Positions 50,401 through 60,004 of a stretch of DNA of 64,000 nucleotides are shown piece by piece. The notes below the pieces were generated by a model that was not told the DNA's origin, searched no databases, and worked only from the letters and a program-made list of their open reading frames with translations. The position numbers and the translations under genes were made by a program. This DNA is from Schistosoma haematobium (taxonomy: Eukaryota; Platyhelminthes; Trematoda; Strigeidida; Schistosomatidae): assembly GCF_000699445.3 (NCBI RefSeq), contig NC_067198.1, forward strand, positions 30,073,536-30,137,535, given 5' to 3'. The stretch's first letter is position 1. Every line of letters begins with the position of its first letter.

Positions 50401-51530
50401 ATCTAATCGCCAGACGATATGATAGATAAAACGGGTGTACAGCACGAAACTAAAAAAACGAAATTCTTAAGAGCCTATTTATGAAACACCAAACATCTTG
50501 TATGATTAAATGTGGAAGTAGCTTACTCTGCTATTTTAATCATTATTAAAATACATACTATTTATCACATAGGTCTTATTTGCATATCCCAAACGGTTTG
50601 ATAATACACGATATTTAACAGAAATAACTTAAGTTAGGATAAATGCAAATCAAAGAAATAGGAACTTAGATAGAATTCCAACTACAGAATGGAAATTCAG
50701 CATTTCCTTGCCCCCCCTACAAGGAAACACTTTAAAACAGCCTCCTATAGTTGGTCCACCTGACTAGTATCCCACATATCATTTCAAATAACAGTGGGAT
50801 TGGGATTATCACGCTAACCACAATATTGGACACATTTGATATAAAACCAGAAACATCTTTCTTTCAATTTTATTTAGCCCATTAAATCGTTTTCGTTCTT
50901 GATCTCTTCTATTTTTTCGTTTATAATTACCGGAGATTTTGTTTACTTTAACCATTTTGGATTGTTTTATAGCCGCGTCTTTAGATCCTTTTATTAATGA
51001 ACTAAGTCAACCAGTATGAAGTTGTTCGCCGTTTAACATTGTATTACCCCAACGCAGAAGATAAATCGAACCACTATTGCGTAACCCGGTTATAAAATTA
51101 AAAAATATATAATGATATATGACACTTTATCATAATGCTTTTAGGTTATATGACAGTATTTTCATTGAAAACAAGCAGATATATTACTTTTTAGTATACT
51201 GTTGTACTTTAGCTTATTATTCTGGTTGGAGTGAGTGTCTTCTTTTTTGTCCTTCATTGAGTCATTTTGATTACGGTCGCTTCTTTGTATTATTATTACT
51301 CTATCTTTTTAATATTTTGATATTTAACAAGGAATAACACTGTGAAAGTTCCGACTTCATTATTATTATTTGTTTTATGTTGAGAAAGGTGTTGAACTTA
51401 CTTTTGTATCATTCAGCTTTCGGCTTTTCAGTTTCTCCATGATAGAAAGGCATTGTTCAAAATCTTTACGTCTGTAGCACGAAGCTGCCTCGGAAATCAA
51501 TCGTTTGTCTTCTGCAACTTCTTCCGACAT
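28051..51530 (-). CDS. CNOT10: CCR4-NOT transcription complex subunit 10, complete, 10 exons
   Basis: Minus-strand exons 51530-51402, 50305-49765, 48691-48231, 43028-42741, 41182-41001, 39874-39766, 38461-38276, 35042-34750, 30732-30474 and 28806-28051 join into 3204 bases: 1067 residues plus TAA. All have GT/AG ends and agreeing phases. CNOT10 is a TPR-like helical-repeat protein that pairs with CNOT11 and docks on the N-terminus of CNOT1 in the mRNA deadenylase complex (family knowledge). Blocks in the family order are visible: NYGIHLLF...NPRLWFRLAECC (residues ~485-533), GSGSFRKLSLAS, MEFAFLALRNASLLIP, RLYCAEALTYLDK, and LAYNLAVTLAIQ. It is longer than the ~744-residue human protein because of Ser/Asn-rich insertions and a Gln/Asn-rich C-terminal tail. 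An in-frame TAA lies 9 bases upstream of the ATG, which fixes the start. Confidence 0.92.
28897..29821. mobile_element. 901 bp inserted element of unknown family with 12 bp TSD
   Basis: ATACTAAAATAC lies at 28897-28908 and at 29810-29821, bounding an insertion in the CNOT10 intron between exons 9 and 10. The left end has a box-A-like TGGCGCAGCTGG. The right end carries a hammerhead-like fold on the minus strand (29748-29795). The 99-codon plus frame at 29045-29344 resembles nothing I know. It could be a truncated Penelope-like or SINE-type element. Confidence 0.6.
29748..29795 (-). ncRNA. Degenerate hammerhead-like fold
   Basis: On the minus strand: CCAGAA, CTGATGA core, a CCC/GGG hairpin, GAGA in place of GAAA, stem III ACC/GGT with a TAGT loop, then a GTC cleavage triplet, and TTCTGG that pairs with the start. 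The changed A14 and two extra bases before stem II make activity unlikely. Confidence 0.4.
30474..30732 (-). CDS. CNOT10: CNOT10 exon 9
   Basis: Residues 730-816, starting VDEATALLQIS. It includes an Asn/Asp-rich linker. The acceptor TTTTTGCAG fits the phase from exon 8. Confidence 0.84.
31190..33373 (+). mobile_element. Non-LTR retrotransposon, RT and C-terminal region nearly intact, 5'-truncated
   Basis: One frame runs from about 31560 to 33168 with a single internal TGA (32662-32664). RT landmarks: GRTAGPDGL, a finger region with HRGISLTN, FLDLKAAFDSVDREIL, SSGVRQGCLLSPFLFN, and the catalytic YADD at 32320-32331. The C-terminal part has HRLRWLGHVLRM and WLETLGDMAQNRSQWR. Upstream of 31560 frameshifts and stops occur and the endonuclease is absent. 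The 3' end is a short TGAC tandem at 33357-33372, as in RTE-type LINEs. It lies in the CNOT10 intron between exons 8 and 9, opposite to the gene. The clade is not settled. Confidence 0.82.
34010..34440 (-). mobile_element. Old LINE 3' fragment
   Basis: It begins (plus strand) with CAGTCAGTCATAGGC, the complement of the 3' tail of the element at 31190-33373. It continues with a degenerate match to its C-terminal coding part. No open frame remains. Confidence 0.6.
34750..35042 (-). CDS. CNOT10: CNOT10 exon 8
   Basis: Residues 633-729, ending in CRLYCAEALTYLD and a donor GTATGT in phase 2. ALHVNISYVALCL is a further helix. Confidence 0.86.
35822..37945 (-). mobile_element. SR2/RTE-like LINE copy 1, defective
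   Basis: Minus strand, read from the right: endonuclease frame 37659-37279 (IAAEIKTYNFNVIEISGTHW, CYAPTSDSNDDDEDPF), then RT pieces at 36767-36534 (LRDQQTGSRKDRSCTDRI) and 36517-36230 (TGVRQGYLFSPFLF, LTNDLAILSYTHQQ). The C-terminal part is at 36095-35772 (FNTNVKTVLLYGAETWRTTT). The endonuclease has Gly where the catalytic Glu of the ETHW motif is expected. The RT catalytic motif reads TNDL instead of YADD. A TAA ends the endonuclease frame. It lies in the CNOT10 intron between exons 7 and 8. Confidence 0.8.
38276..38461 (-). CDS. CNOT10: CNOT10 exon 7
   Basis: Residues 571-632, containing MEFAFLALRNASLLIP. Acceptor CTTTTTAG, donor GTTAGT, phase 0 on both sides. Confidence 0.88.
39766..39874 (-). 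CDS. CNOT10: CNOT10 exon 6
   Basis: Residues 534-570, with RCIVATFGSGSFRKLSLAS. The split Cys codon agrees with exon 5. The donor is GTCAGT. Confidence 0.86.
41001..41182 (-). CDS. CNOT10: CNOT10 exon 5
   Basis: Residues 474-533, including ELIYNYGIHLLF and PRNPRLWFRLAECC, one of the best conserved CNOT10 blocks. The donor is TG|GTAGGT; reading one base further would create a stop. It is not an ATG-started frame. Confidence 0.88.
41391..41819. mobile_element. Solo LTR (41396-41814) with 5 bp TSD
   Basis: TAAAC flanks a 419 bp block that starts TGTCGGGGATGC and ends CATAGCA (TG...CA), as in LTR retrotransposons. No internal region is present. GC content is higher than in the surrounding CNOT10 intron. 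The family is not assigned. Confidence 0.55.
42741..43028 (-). CDS. CNOT10: CNOT10 exon 4
   Basis: Residues 378-473, from GQYSDAVKLLISMPS to SELFNQ. ILKNNLSLIHHRTGRCTSGL is the repeat core. Acceptor TTTCACAG, donor GTAAGA. Confidence 0.88.
43029..44140. other. CNOT10 intron, no recognised element
   Basis: AT-rich sequence. I see nothing I can support here. Confidence 0.5.
44150..44560 (-). mobile_element. Old LINE 3' fragment
   Basis: A degenerate complement of the LINE C-terminal and 3' region (plus-strand landmark CAAGTCGCCATAACA near 44170), head to head with the plus-strand fragment that follows. Confidence 0.5.
44590..45060 (+). mobile_element. LINE 3' fragment
   Basis: It encodes GWKKARGGQTKRWHKSMKS and LNDMARNRLQ, the C-terminus of the LINE seen at 31190-33373. 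It ends with the ACTGATGTACGTACGTAC tail and TGAC repeats. Its last ~300 bp are almost the exact inverse of 47828-48122. Confidence 0.75.
45275..45749 (-). mobile_element. Short LINE-derived element (5' end fused to 3' end)
   Basis: Same family and same internal junction (CACATAAATC and GATTTGTGTG) as 22606-23113. Coding sequence is absent. The ~98-codon minus frame 45779-45483 is the 5' region, not a recognised protein. Confidence 0.75.
45750..46549 (+). rRNA. 28S rRNA fragment (retro-inserted pseudogene)
   Basis: Strongly conserved large-subunit landmarks are in order: AAGGAGTTTAACATGTGCAC, ACGAGTCATTGGGT, GAGACCCGAAAGATGGTGAA, GAAGCCAGAGGAAACTCTGG, AGTAGCTGGTCCCCTCCGAA, TAAGGAGTGTGTAACAACTC, and CCCTGAAAATGGATGGCGCT. 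It covers only about a fifth of a normal 28S gene, with no 5' or 3' ends, so it cannot make a working rRNA. Its boundaries coincide with the LINE junction and the TSD. Confidence 0.93.
47427..47473. repeat. (TA)n microsatellite
   Basis: About 23 uninterrupted TA units. A shorter TA run occurs near 49535-49553. Confidence 0.95.
47820..48130 (-). mobile_element. LINE 3' insertion (47828-48122) with 8 bp TSD
   Basis: TTTAATAG flanks a 295 bp segment at 47820-47827 and 48123-48130. The segment is the near-exact inverse of the end of the 44590-45060 fragment. It sits about 100 bases from CNOT10 exon 3. Confidence 0.8.
48231..48691 (-). CDS. CNOT10: CNOT10 exon 3
   Basis: Residues 224-377. Helical segments (QLYYIRACLLTGRLNEAESE, and VYFLQAQLAFLK at the end) flank an acidic Ser/Asn-rich insertion. 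It is entered in phase 1 and left in phase 0 at AAG|GTTTGT. The in-frame run past the donor is intron. Confidence 0.85.
49765..50305 (-). CDS. CNOT10: CNOT10 exon 2
   Basis: Residues 44-223. It contains the helical segment MINLLYNYAVVLFYQHQYAQ, typical of the N-terminal repeats. The acceptor is TTCATCACAG and the donor GTAAGT, phase 1. Confidence 0.88.
51402..51530 (-). CDS. CNOT10: CNOT10 exon 1
   Basis: 43 codons starting MSEEVAEDKRLISEAASCY and ending at a GTAAGT donor, phase 0. The upstream in-frame TAA supports the ATG at 51530. Confidence 0.85.
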
Positions 51531-52390
51531 TAAGATTTAAATGTGTGATCAGAAGTCGAGATATTTCCAAAGTATGTTAATCAATGAGAAACTAGAATTG
51601 TTGAGGGTTAAAAAATGATCAGAATAAGCCTAAAAAGTGATTTCTGAATACAAAAAAGGCCAAAAAAATTGATGTTGTCTTGGACTAACCTATGGACATT
51701 ACGATTACTCCGACACGACAGAGTTAAGTCGGAGAGTCAAGAAGTGTTTATAACTCCCATATGCCAAATCTTCCAAGTGGATGAAAAATGTCACAGTGTT
51801 AAATTTTAGTGAATATCTAGGGTTGGCTACTAAGCATATTGGAGTTGAAGTTAGTTGTTTCTATTTGCAACGAACTACTATTAAGATAATACATATTTAT
51901 AGCCATACAACTATCTCCTGATATATGAAGCCCCTCAAGTTCAGCTAACTAACCCGAGAATATTAAAGCATTTATATTGGCACTTGATATTATCCTGGAA
52001 ATTATTACTACAAGTTTAGCTAGAGTAGCCATCAACATTCTTAAGATTATTAACAAGGAGCTACCTTCACGCCTATCGAAATGTATCGCCGGTTTATGAG
52101 ACGGTATTACTGCCTTGGTAACTTTTGTGGTACGGAAAATGTGTTCCGAAAGGTCATAGGCTACACGCTAGTGTGGCATTCATTAGCTTCAAGAAAATCG
52201 TTGGTAAGGTTTTATAAAGCGGGATGCAATGTAAGCTAAATAACAATCCAGTCTACTCCTAAGGATAAAAAAAATAGACAGCTGGAAGGGATAGAGAAAT
52301 CACTGTTAAGCTTCAAACTACTTAAGAGGAAACTAGTGCTAAGTGAAGTACCTGATTAGTTTTCAGATCAATACGTTGGTTGTAGATACA
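51531..52390. other. Region upstream of CNOT10, probable promoter area
   Basis: It holds the CNOT10 5' UTR and presumably the promoter. I see no clear TATA box or other motif I would defend. Confidence 0.35.
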
Positions 52391-52399
52391 TGAATTCTT

Positions 52400-52969
52400 T
52401 AGTTTTCTTGCTACCAGGCCTTTAGTCATGTCGACGCTAAGACGCTTTTGACTTTGAATACAGTGTTCGTACGTCCTAAACTTGAGTAGTGCATATAAGC
52501 GGTTAGCCCCTGCTTAAAAAAAGACAGCGAGCTTCTGGAAAAGGTTCAGAGAACGGCAACTAAGCTAATTCCCGGAATAGCGAAGCTTCCGTATAAAGCT
52601 CGACTAGCCAAGCTGAACCCTTTCCCGTTGTCATATCGCAGAACTAGAGGCGACTTGATTACAGTTTTCAAATTGCTTAGTGCCAATTTCGCACCTGATA
52701 TGCCCTCATTTTTCTTGTCTTCCAAAACAGAGAATTTACGAGGACACTCCAAAAAATTTCACAAGCCCAGAACAAATTACTTGTCAGCTGACTATCAACT
52801 TTCCCATAGAATCATCAACGAGTGGAATTCATTACCTCAGCACGTGGTCGAGGCTCCATTCGTCGACTCTTTCAAAAGAAAGTTGGATCAACTGAGACCA
52901 CTATTGCCAGGACTAACACATGCCATCAAGCCTCCTGTCCTTCCCAAACTGAAACTGAAACAGTTTTGA
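52400..52969 (+). pseudogene. CR1-like LINE RT C-terminal remnant
   Basis: The frame reads LLEKVQRTATKLIPGIAKLP, then YRRTRGDLITVFKLLSA, LRGHSKKFHKPR and RIINEWNSLPQHVVEAP up to RKLDQL. This is the typical C-terminal end of CR1-clade (SR1/Perere-like) reverse transcriptases. The frame is broken upstream near 52500, and the catalytic part is missing. Confidence 0.8.
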
Positions 52970-53497
52970 TGTATACAGGTGACAGTAAGGTATAGGGGTG
53001 ACATGAAGTTAATATGGTACAAATAGACTGAAGAAGACCTAAATGCATTCATTGGATCGGCCAACACTTAGCAAACGTGGAAGTGCTACGAGGTGCGTAG
53101 TGATAAATGTCGGCTATCAAAGCATGAATAAATATGTTTTACATCATAAAACTACCTGTTATTTAGACTAATCGACATGCAGTAAACTGTCTGACATTGG
53201 GTGTGAAGCGCTAGAATGGAAGACGTTGAGGGTGTTCCACCAACTAGGTGGTCAAGCGTTTACAGTACTATATACAGTGTTTCATCACTTACAACAGGAG
53301 GATTTGATACAAGCAACTAACACTTGTCCAAAGAAAGATGTGAGCTACTTAAAATATTACAAAATTGATTTGTAAGCAGTTGTATAATGCTAAGATTGCT
53401 AAAATACATATAGATGTTGGTGAATATTCGATTGTCCCTTTCAGAATATTTAACAGTGATTTTAAACATGACATTTCCTTATTTTCTTGCCCTTCAG

Positions 53498-53632
53498 GTA
53501 ATCAAATGTGCCAGAGTGTACGTAGATGAGTTCACATTGCCAGAAACTTATATTCCAGCTGACTATCGAGCAGCCAACAAGAACACCTGGCCCCAAGAAT
53601 ATGATAAGTCCCTATTTAAACCACTGAAATGA
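53498..53632 (+). CDS. Possible terminal exon of an unknown gene
   Basis: A good acceptor (TTTTCTTGCCCTTCAG) is followed by 45 codons including a TGA: starting VIKCARVYVDEF, then PETYIPADYRAANKNTWPQE, ending KSLFKPLK. The codon composition and charged, ordered peptide look coding, unlike the AT-rich flanks. I do not recognise the family. I could not find a convincing upstream exon between the CNOT10 start and here. It could also be a retroelement scrap. Confidence 0.35.
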   Translation, partial: VIKCARVYVDEFTLPETYIPADYRAANKNTWPQEYDKSLFKPLK

Positions 53633-54305
53633 TTATATGAACCAAATTAATACACCCTCGAGACTAACGCACGGTTTTTAACCCCCTGTTCTTATCATTT
53701 AAACATACCACATTGACTAGGTAGATCAGTTTGTAATTCATATACTACTTAGTAAAATGAGAATAAGAAGGCTTAAGTTGAAGGTCGATAAAAAAAGTTT
53801 GAATGAGAATAGTGAACGACTTCAGGACAGCATCAACACTTACAAACATATACTTTGACACTTACATCATGAAATTCACAATGATATTGGGAAAGAGTAA
53901 GACCAGATGCGTGTACTACTTCAGTAGTGGTTCACGTCTAGCATGAAGGCACTGTAGACACTAGAGAAGAATACAGGGAAATATGTGTAGGGGGAGCTAA
54001 AAAAGAGAGGAGAAAAAGACGAGCTAGTGACTTTACGAATAAACAAAATATACTTAGATTTGATATATAAATTATACGATAGAAGCAATCACTAACAACC
54101 AGTGGTAATGTGTGACTAAGACAGTTGGACAATCACAGCGAGGAGTGAGAGGACTACGTTTAAAACTTGTCATGTTTTTACTATTTAAATGTCTGTCATA
54201 AAACGGTAAGATAAAGAAATCGCCAGATGCACATAATTTAACGAAAGTACTAGTGATCGTTTGATAGGCTAGTAGTGTGATTCATTCCCAGCAAACAGAC
54301 TGAGT

Positions 54306-54412
54306 GGCGAGACTATAATTTAAGGACGAACTAATCAGGTATAAGATAACAGGTCTCGGATTTTGGCGCGAAATTCACTCATCCATTTGGCTAAATAGAG
54401 TTTTGGCATTAT
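54306..54412 (+). repeat. Terminus related to the 25.8 kb inverted repeat
   Basis: It starts GGCGAGACTATAATTTAAGG, near-identical to the ends of the long inverted repeat. The second end was not found. Confidence 0.5.
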
Positions 54413-54949
54413 AGCTGGTGCTAGTTCGTGATGAAAACCTTAAATCTGACTCATAACACTAACCATCAACTTTATATTATGATTCTAATTCCTCACACTG
54501 GTCTATATCCCTCATTTGGTCCGAGTTATTAAGTGGACACTCACACCCGCAGACAAAACAACCTTGACGAACTGAACAGTCCGCCATCAGATCTTCCTAA
54601 ACTCAGTAATTTTCTCGTGGGCTTGTATTAACCACTTGATTTCTTTGTGTTCGCTTATTATTATTTAGGAATAGTTCGAAGTATATGACTATGTTCTGTG
54701 GGTGGTATTATGGCTACTCGACTACACTAATTCTAGACATTTAAGTGGTTCAAATGGTTCAGTTGGTTTTGGACGGAATAGAAGAAGCTTTCGCTTAACG
54801 AGCTTCCGTGACTAGTAGCAGTGGATCACCAATACCTCCAGGCAGGAACCTAGGTATATTAACGTCAATAGAGGAAAAAATCGGTAAATGATAGTACGAT
54901 ACGATCCTTATTCCTTAGGAATATGTCACGTTTTCTTTCAAAGGACTCC

Positions 54950-55870
54950 TGGTGAGCTGCTTGGACTAGCTCAGCCGGCATCATTTGACCACTCTTAAGG
55001 AGTGAAAGGTGGTTCTATAGTCTTTTCTGCTGTTGTTTCCCTAGTCTTTAGGTGATACACCTTAGTTTTGTGTTTGCACTACGCTTAAGTAGTTGTCTAG
55101 AAGTACTTAAGATGCTGTAAGCCATTAATAGGTCACCTCTGAGGTACCCGTACGCTAAAGAGTAAGGGTTCAGTGATTGTTCGCTTTCTCCATCAGGCTT
55201 GAATTCGAGTCCTCGAACTGATTTCGTGGCTCACCGCTGGATACGTTCCAGAATGTCTTTATCCTTTTAGAGTGAGGAAAGTGATACTATGTTTCCGTAC
55301 TCTAAGTGGTGACGAATAAAACTGTTGAAAATCAGGTGGAATGTTCTTCCGCCAGACTGACTAAAAATTAACTTCAATGTTACCAGTGCAGGGTTTGTTC
55401 GAAAGGTATTTTTGTCACATTTAGTGTAAGACTTGAAATCGTAGGAGACGATGGAGAGAGGATTTTTATGGAGAGTGTAAGCAAATTGTGTCAAAGGAAG
55501 CAAAATGTTCAAGAAACATCTCGGCAAGTTAAATTTTAACCCACTGTCTGCTGCCCATTCCCGCGTTGTTTTAAGGTCCTTCTGAGGTTCAAATGAATCC
55601 ATTGTACTTTTTGCGGTCCCCCATATCTGTGAGTCGTCTGCGAAGATTAGTGCTACTGGGTTGATGTCATCTTACAAATCCTTAATAAAGATTGAGAATA
55701 GAGATGAACCTAAGACAGTGTCCTGATGAAACTCCTGACGTAAAGACCTGCCAGCTCACGTGCACTTTATTTACCGTAGTATGAAGCATACTGGTCTTTA
55801 GTTAATTCCAGAGCCGGGATGAAGATGAATCAATGAAGCCTATCCTTGCAAACTTTACTTTTATGATCCC
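54950..55870 (-). pseudogene. CR1-like LINE RT remnant
   Basis: The minus frame contains IFADDSQIWGT, QKDLKTTREWAADSGLKFNL, IRHHLEYGNIVSL and, after a stop, ATKSVRGLEFKP, with LAYGYLRGDLLMAYSIL at the end. These are the CR1-clade RT blocks from FADD to the C-terminus. Several frameshifts and stops make it non-functional. Confidence 0.75.
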
Positions 55871-56081
55871 GCAAAACAAGACTGTGTTCTAGTTGTCACT
55901 TCTTATCTGTATATGGACGTGGGCATCCTTAACTGGAAGCTGACCATTTGTCGGTAAGTAATCTAAGTTTCGGGGTTTTCCGTCCCTGTACAATCTCATG
56001 GCACTGTTACCACGTCCATTCAGCCCTGAACGTCCAACGACTGTAACCAGCAGTTACGGAACCGCCTCGTAGGGGTTGAAC

Positions 56082-56490
56082 TGTAGAATTATGGTCTACT
56101 TCGGTATCAGTACATTTATCCTTGCTTCTATAATAATAGACCTAACCTCAAAATTGTAGATATGTCATGGTGTGACTACTTAATCTCTAAGATTTTACGT
56201 AGAAGTCTCATCATCGTATGCAATGTCTTATCCTGTCAAGAAAAATCAGCAATATAGCGTCTAACACTTCAAAAGAACACATTCCGAACAGGGTAGAGGG
56301 TAACATATTTAATAGAAAAAGAAGAGATTACATGGAATGACCACACCTGCGCGGCTGAGCTACGCCATGCCAATCAATTGTTACCGCGTCCATCATTAGC
56401 AATCTCATCCAGGCGTTACGTGTTGAACTTCAATCTTTTCAGTAATTGTACGTGAAAGGCTAGTGCTGAGTGTTCTTCAATGCTATTTTT
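56082..56490 (+). repeat. LTR-like direct repeat, copy 1
   Basis: It starts TGTAGAATTATGGTCTACT like the copy at 60005, and stays alignable for about 370 bases with many differences. It could be an old LTR. Its 3' limit is unclear. Confidence 0.4.
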
Positions 56491-56499
56491 CTTACCGTC

Positions 56500-58697
56500 T
56501 CTCTTTAGCTTCGACCTGAATATATTCTACTATCTCTGTCAACCTGTAATTCAACATACATGCTGGTTATTAGATGGTTCTTACGGTCCACGGTTTGTCG
56601 CCTCACCGATGTCTTCTGGGATGTCAGTTAAATCCCTTCGGTGCTTACGTACTTACGCCTGGTATCCCTCATAGAGGATCATAGGTCATCTCACCAGCAG
56701 TCTCCATATCACTCTGTACTGAGCAATGCTTTCCATTTATTTCCAGTCGCTATTCGTCCTTTTGACGCCTGCTCCCAATTCCCGAACCAATGTGTTTTTC
56801 AGTTTTCCTCTTTCCATTCACTATTCCAAGTGGGGAATTACCTCGTGATGGGTTTCGATTATCCCCGCAATGTATGTCCTATCCACTACCAGTGTCTTCC
56901 CAATTACCTATTCAGTTGGAAAGAGGTTTGTTCTCTCCCACAGTAGGTTGTTGCTGATGGTATTCGACCAACGGACATTGGGTATCTTGTATAGACAATT
57001 GTTTACAAATACTTCTACTATTTTGATGATGATTGTGGTAGTTCTCCAAGTTTCAGCTCCGTACAATAGAACTGTCTTGACGTTCGTATTGAACATTCTG
57101 ACTTTGATATTCGTTGACATTTGTTTCGAGTTCCATATATTCTTCAACTTTAGGAATGTGGCCCATGCTTTGTCAATCCTTGCCTTTACGTTTGTATCTA
57201 ATACTCCTTGTACATCGATGATGCTGCTGACCAGCTATGTGAAAGTTTCCGCATCTTCTGGAGCTTCTCAACAAAGCGTGATTAAGTGGGTGTTCCCCGT
57301 GTTGTTTTGGAGGGTCTTGCGTTTTTCTTGTGTGTGTTGAGGTCTACTGATGCAGAGGCTGCTGCTGCTACACTGGCTGTCTCGATCTGTATTTGATGGT
57401 GTGTTTAGCATCTTCTTCTATCTTCAACGATGATCCTTAGTGTTGCGATTTGCATTGTACATGACCAATCCGGTATACTGATCTCGAAGATGGACGTCTA
57501 CTGAATCTTTCATCCGGTTGGGCAAACCTAGGTTGAAAACCTTTCCTGATACTGACAATAGTGTGATGCCTCTGTAGTCCTCTCAAATTTGTTCACATCT
57601 ACTTTCTTTGGTATCTTGATGGGGTGTCCTTCTTTCCAGTATTTCTGTCGGCACTTGTTCTTCCTCTCAAATCTTCCTAAGAAGAATGTGGAGTATGTTT
57701 GCAGTTATTGTTATGTCTGACTTGAGTGCTTCGGCGGGCATATCGTCAGATCCTGGTGCTTTCCCACTGTTAATTTGTCTGATGGCCATCGTGATTTCTT
57801 ACGTCGTTGGTTAACTGACATCTATAGGAAGGTCTGTGTGTGCTGCTTCGGTGTTCGGTTGATTAAATGGAGCTGGGTTCAGTGGAGGCATGTCCATTCA
57901 AGAGTCCCTCAAAGTGTTCCACACACCTCTTCCTCTGTTCTTGAATCTCAGTGATTGTATTGCCTTCGTTTCTTTCACCTAGTTCACATCGTCCCATGAT
58001 ATCTTCATATCCACTGTTGTTCATTCCGACTTTGGCGGTTAGGTCACCCACCTGGGTGGTCAAGTCCTTTTATGAGCACTTCGCCATGATCGATTGCAGC
58101 CACTCGCAAAACGGATCTTCATCGTCATCGTTGCTATCACTGGTGGGTGCATAACACTGGATAATATTCGTTGTGATACTCTCATTCTTTGTTTCGAAAG
58201 ATGCCTTGGTGATCCTGTATCCATGAGGTTCCCACCCAATAAGTGCATTCCGAGCTTCTTTGAACAGTATTAGAGTAACTCCTCGAGTGTGTGGAGCATT
58301 TTCTTCTTCGTTACTAGAGTACAGCAGCATCTCTCTCGTACCTAACCTTTTCTGTCCAGCTTGGGTCCAATGGGTTCCACTGATTTCAATCACGTTAAAG
58401 TTGTATGTCTTTATTTCTGCAGCTATCTGATTGGTCCTCCCAGTCTCCAAAGTTTTCCGGACATTCTATGTACCTAAATTAATTGTTGCTCTGGTTGTTA
58501 GAAGGGACATCAGCCTCATGACTTCCGAAGAATCTCGGCTTTCAACAAGAGGCGTCATAATTCTTTCTTCAACTCCCAGGGCAGATTTTAAATTTGTTTA
58601 ATCTGGTTAGCGGTATCTAGCGTGGTTATTTTTTACAGGATGGGGTTGCCGACCCCATGCCCAACCCTTCTCCTTTACACGGGCTTGGGACTGTCTG
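56500..58697 (-). mobile_element. SR2/RTE-like LINE copy 2, defective and mosaic with copy 1
   Basis: From 57481 to about 58690 it matches 36690-37890 at a constant offset of 20791 with only one or two differences seen. It shares the broken endonuclease motif (ISGTHW) and the same TAA. From about 56923 to 57298 it matches copy 1 at a different offset (21052). The middle 57299-57480 is clearly divergent and about 260 bases shorter than in copy 1. The left part (56500-56920) has no counterpart in copy 1. Confidence 0.75.
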
Positions 58698-58930
58698 TAA
58701 TTTTAGAAGAGCTTCAGATGGTGTTAATTTCTCGGTTACATATCCTGAATCCGATGTTATCCTGAGTGGAAGTTGTTTACCTTCCGCTATAGGCTGGAAA
58801 GTTTATTCGAAGCGGCATCATTTTCCAGCATTGTACAGCTTTTTCTTATTGCTCTCTACCTAAAGCTGTATTACTTTTTAATTAGCTACCCTCGGATACA
58901 TGCATTAAATAATATCAAGGTGCTTTTGTC

Positions 58931-59455
58931 TTACTTCGTTCTCCTCAGTCTTAGCATTTCGGGTACTATACTCCTTCCATTTCCCTTATCAATCCTTACC
59001 CAATGCTCCTTACTGTTAACAGATACATTGGTATTAGCAACAGTCTGCAGTTTTGTTAATGTGTGAGCTCTGGTTGTGTCTCCCATAGTTGCACGTTTGA
59101 CTGAGTCGGTGTTCGACGGATTCGATATACCGGTGAGGATGGCCACGGTTATTTTCGATTGGGTCAAGTGCTTCACTTCGGTTAGTTCTACTTGTTCATC
59201 ATTTCTAAACAACAGGCAAATGTGACAGAACCAAGGACAGGGGTGATCTGAAATAAACCCGCATAGAGACACTGAACCCAGCTGAGTCGTTGGTTTTGAC
59301 GAGCGACGTGCAAGAGATACAAATATCGTTTTAGTGTTGTTTCTCCTCGACAACAGTTTGCAACACATGCAGTTTAGAATGCCATTTTCCCCCATAACTT
59401 TTGTTCTCACTAATCTTATAAGGAGTAATGACCTGGGTTGGAGTATGAACCACAT
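58931..59455 (-). CDS. Uninterrupted 174-codon frame, possible LINE ORF1 with PHD-like Cys pattern
   Basis: It contains NCMCCKLLSRRNN and then SDHPCPWFCHICLLFRNDEQ, which resembles the second half of a PHD-type finger in CR1-clade ORF1 proteins. The rest is Thr/Ser-rich. It begins just upstream of the SR2-like copy and is flanked by repeats. The function is not established, and it could be chance. Confidence 0.3.
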   Translation of the reverse strand: MWFILQPRSLLLIRLVRTKVMGENGILNCMCCKLLSRRNNTKTIFVSLARRSSKPTTQLGSVSLCGFISDHPCPWFCHICLLFRNDEQVELTEVKHLTQSKITVAILTGISNPSNTDSVKRATMGDTTRAHTLTKLQTVANTNVSVNSKEHWVRIDKGNGRSIVPEMLRLRRTK

Positions 59456-60004
59456 TACTCAGCAGGAGATTCAGTTCCAATGTATGAATTGAGTGGTTCA
59501 TACTGTAGGCATTACTCTTATATTTTTGAGCTTTCTTATAATCCTATTTCGATAAGGCAATGAGAAGACGAAGTTTATCAGAATTATAATTCTATTTAGA
59601 CTTCTATTTCTATTACCCAAGCCTGTCGTTAGTGTGAGAGTACTGGTGTGAACGCTATTACTGTGCATGCTGTTAAATAGTCGAAAAAGTGAAAGTTCAG
59701 ACAACTCTTGAATGAAATAAGCAAGTCGAACTTTTCAAAGAAGAAAAATAATAAAGCAAAGTGAATTATTATAATAATTATTATTAATAGCCATATTCAA
59801 TATTATATTTTGGTACAATATAGAATTCTCAGCACAAGATAAATGTTACACAAGAGTTGAGAATGAGAGACACCTAAATTTTCAACGTTACCTCTCACCG
59901 TCTCAGCAACCAACTTCGCCTGCATTAATTAACTTATCTATAAGTCCTGTGTTTGCAAGAAGACGAATGTATGTTGCAGTTGAAGCAAATAGGAAGAGGG
60001 GATG

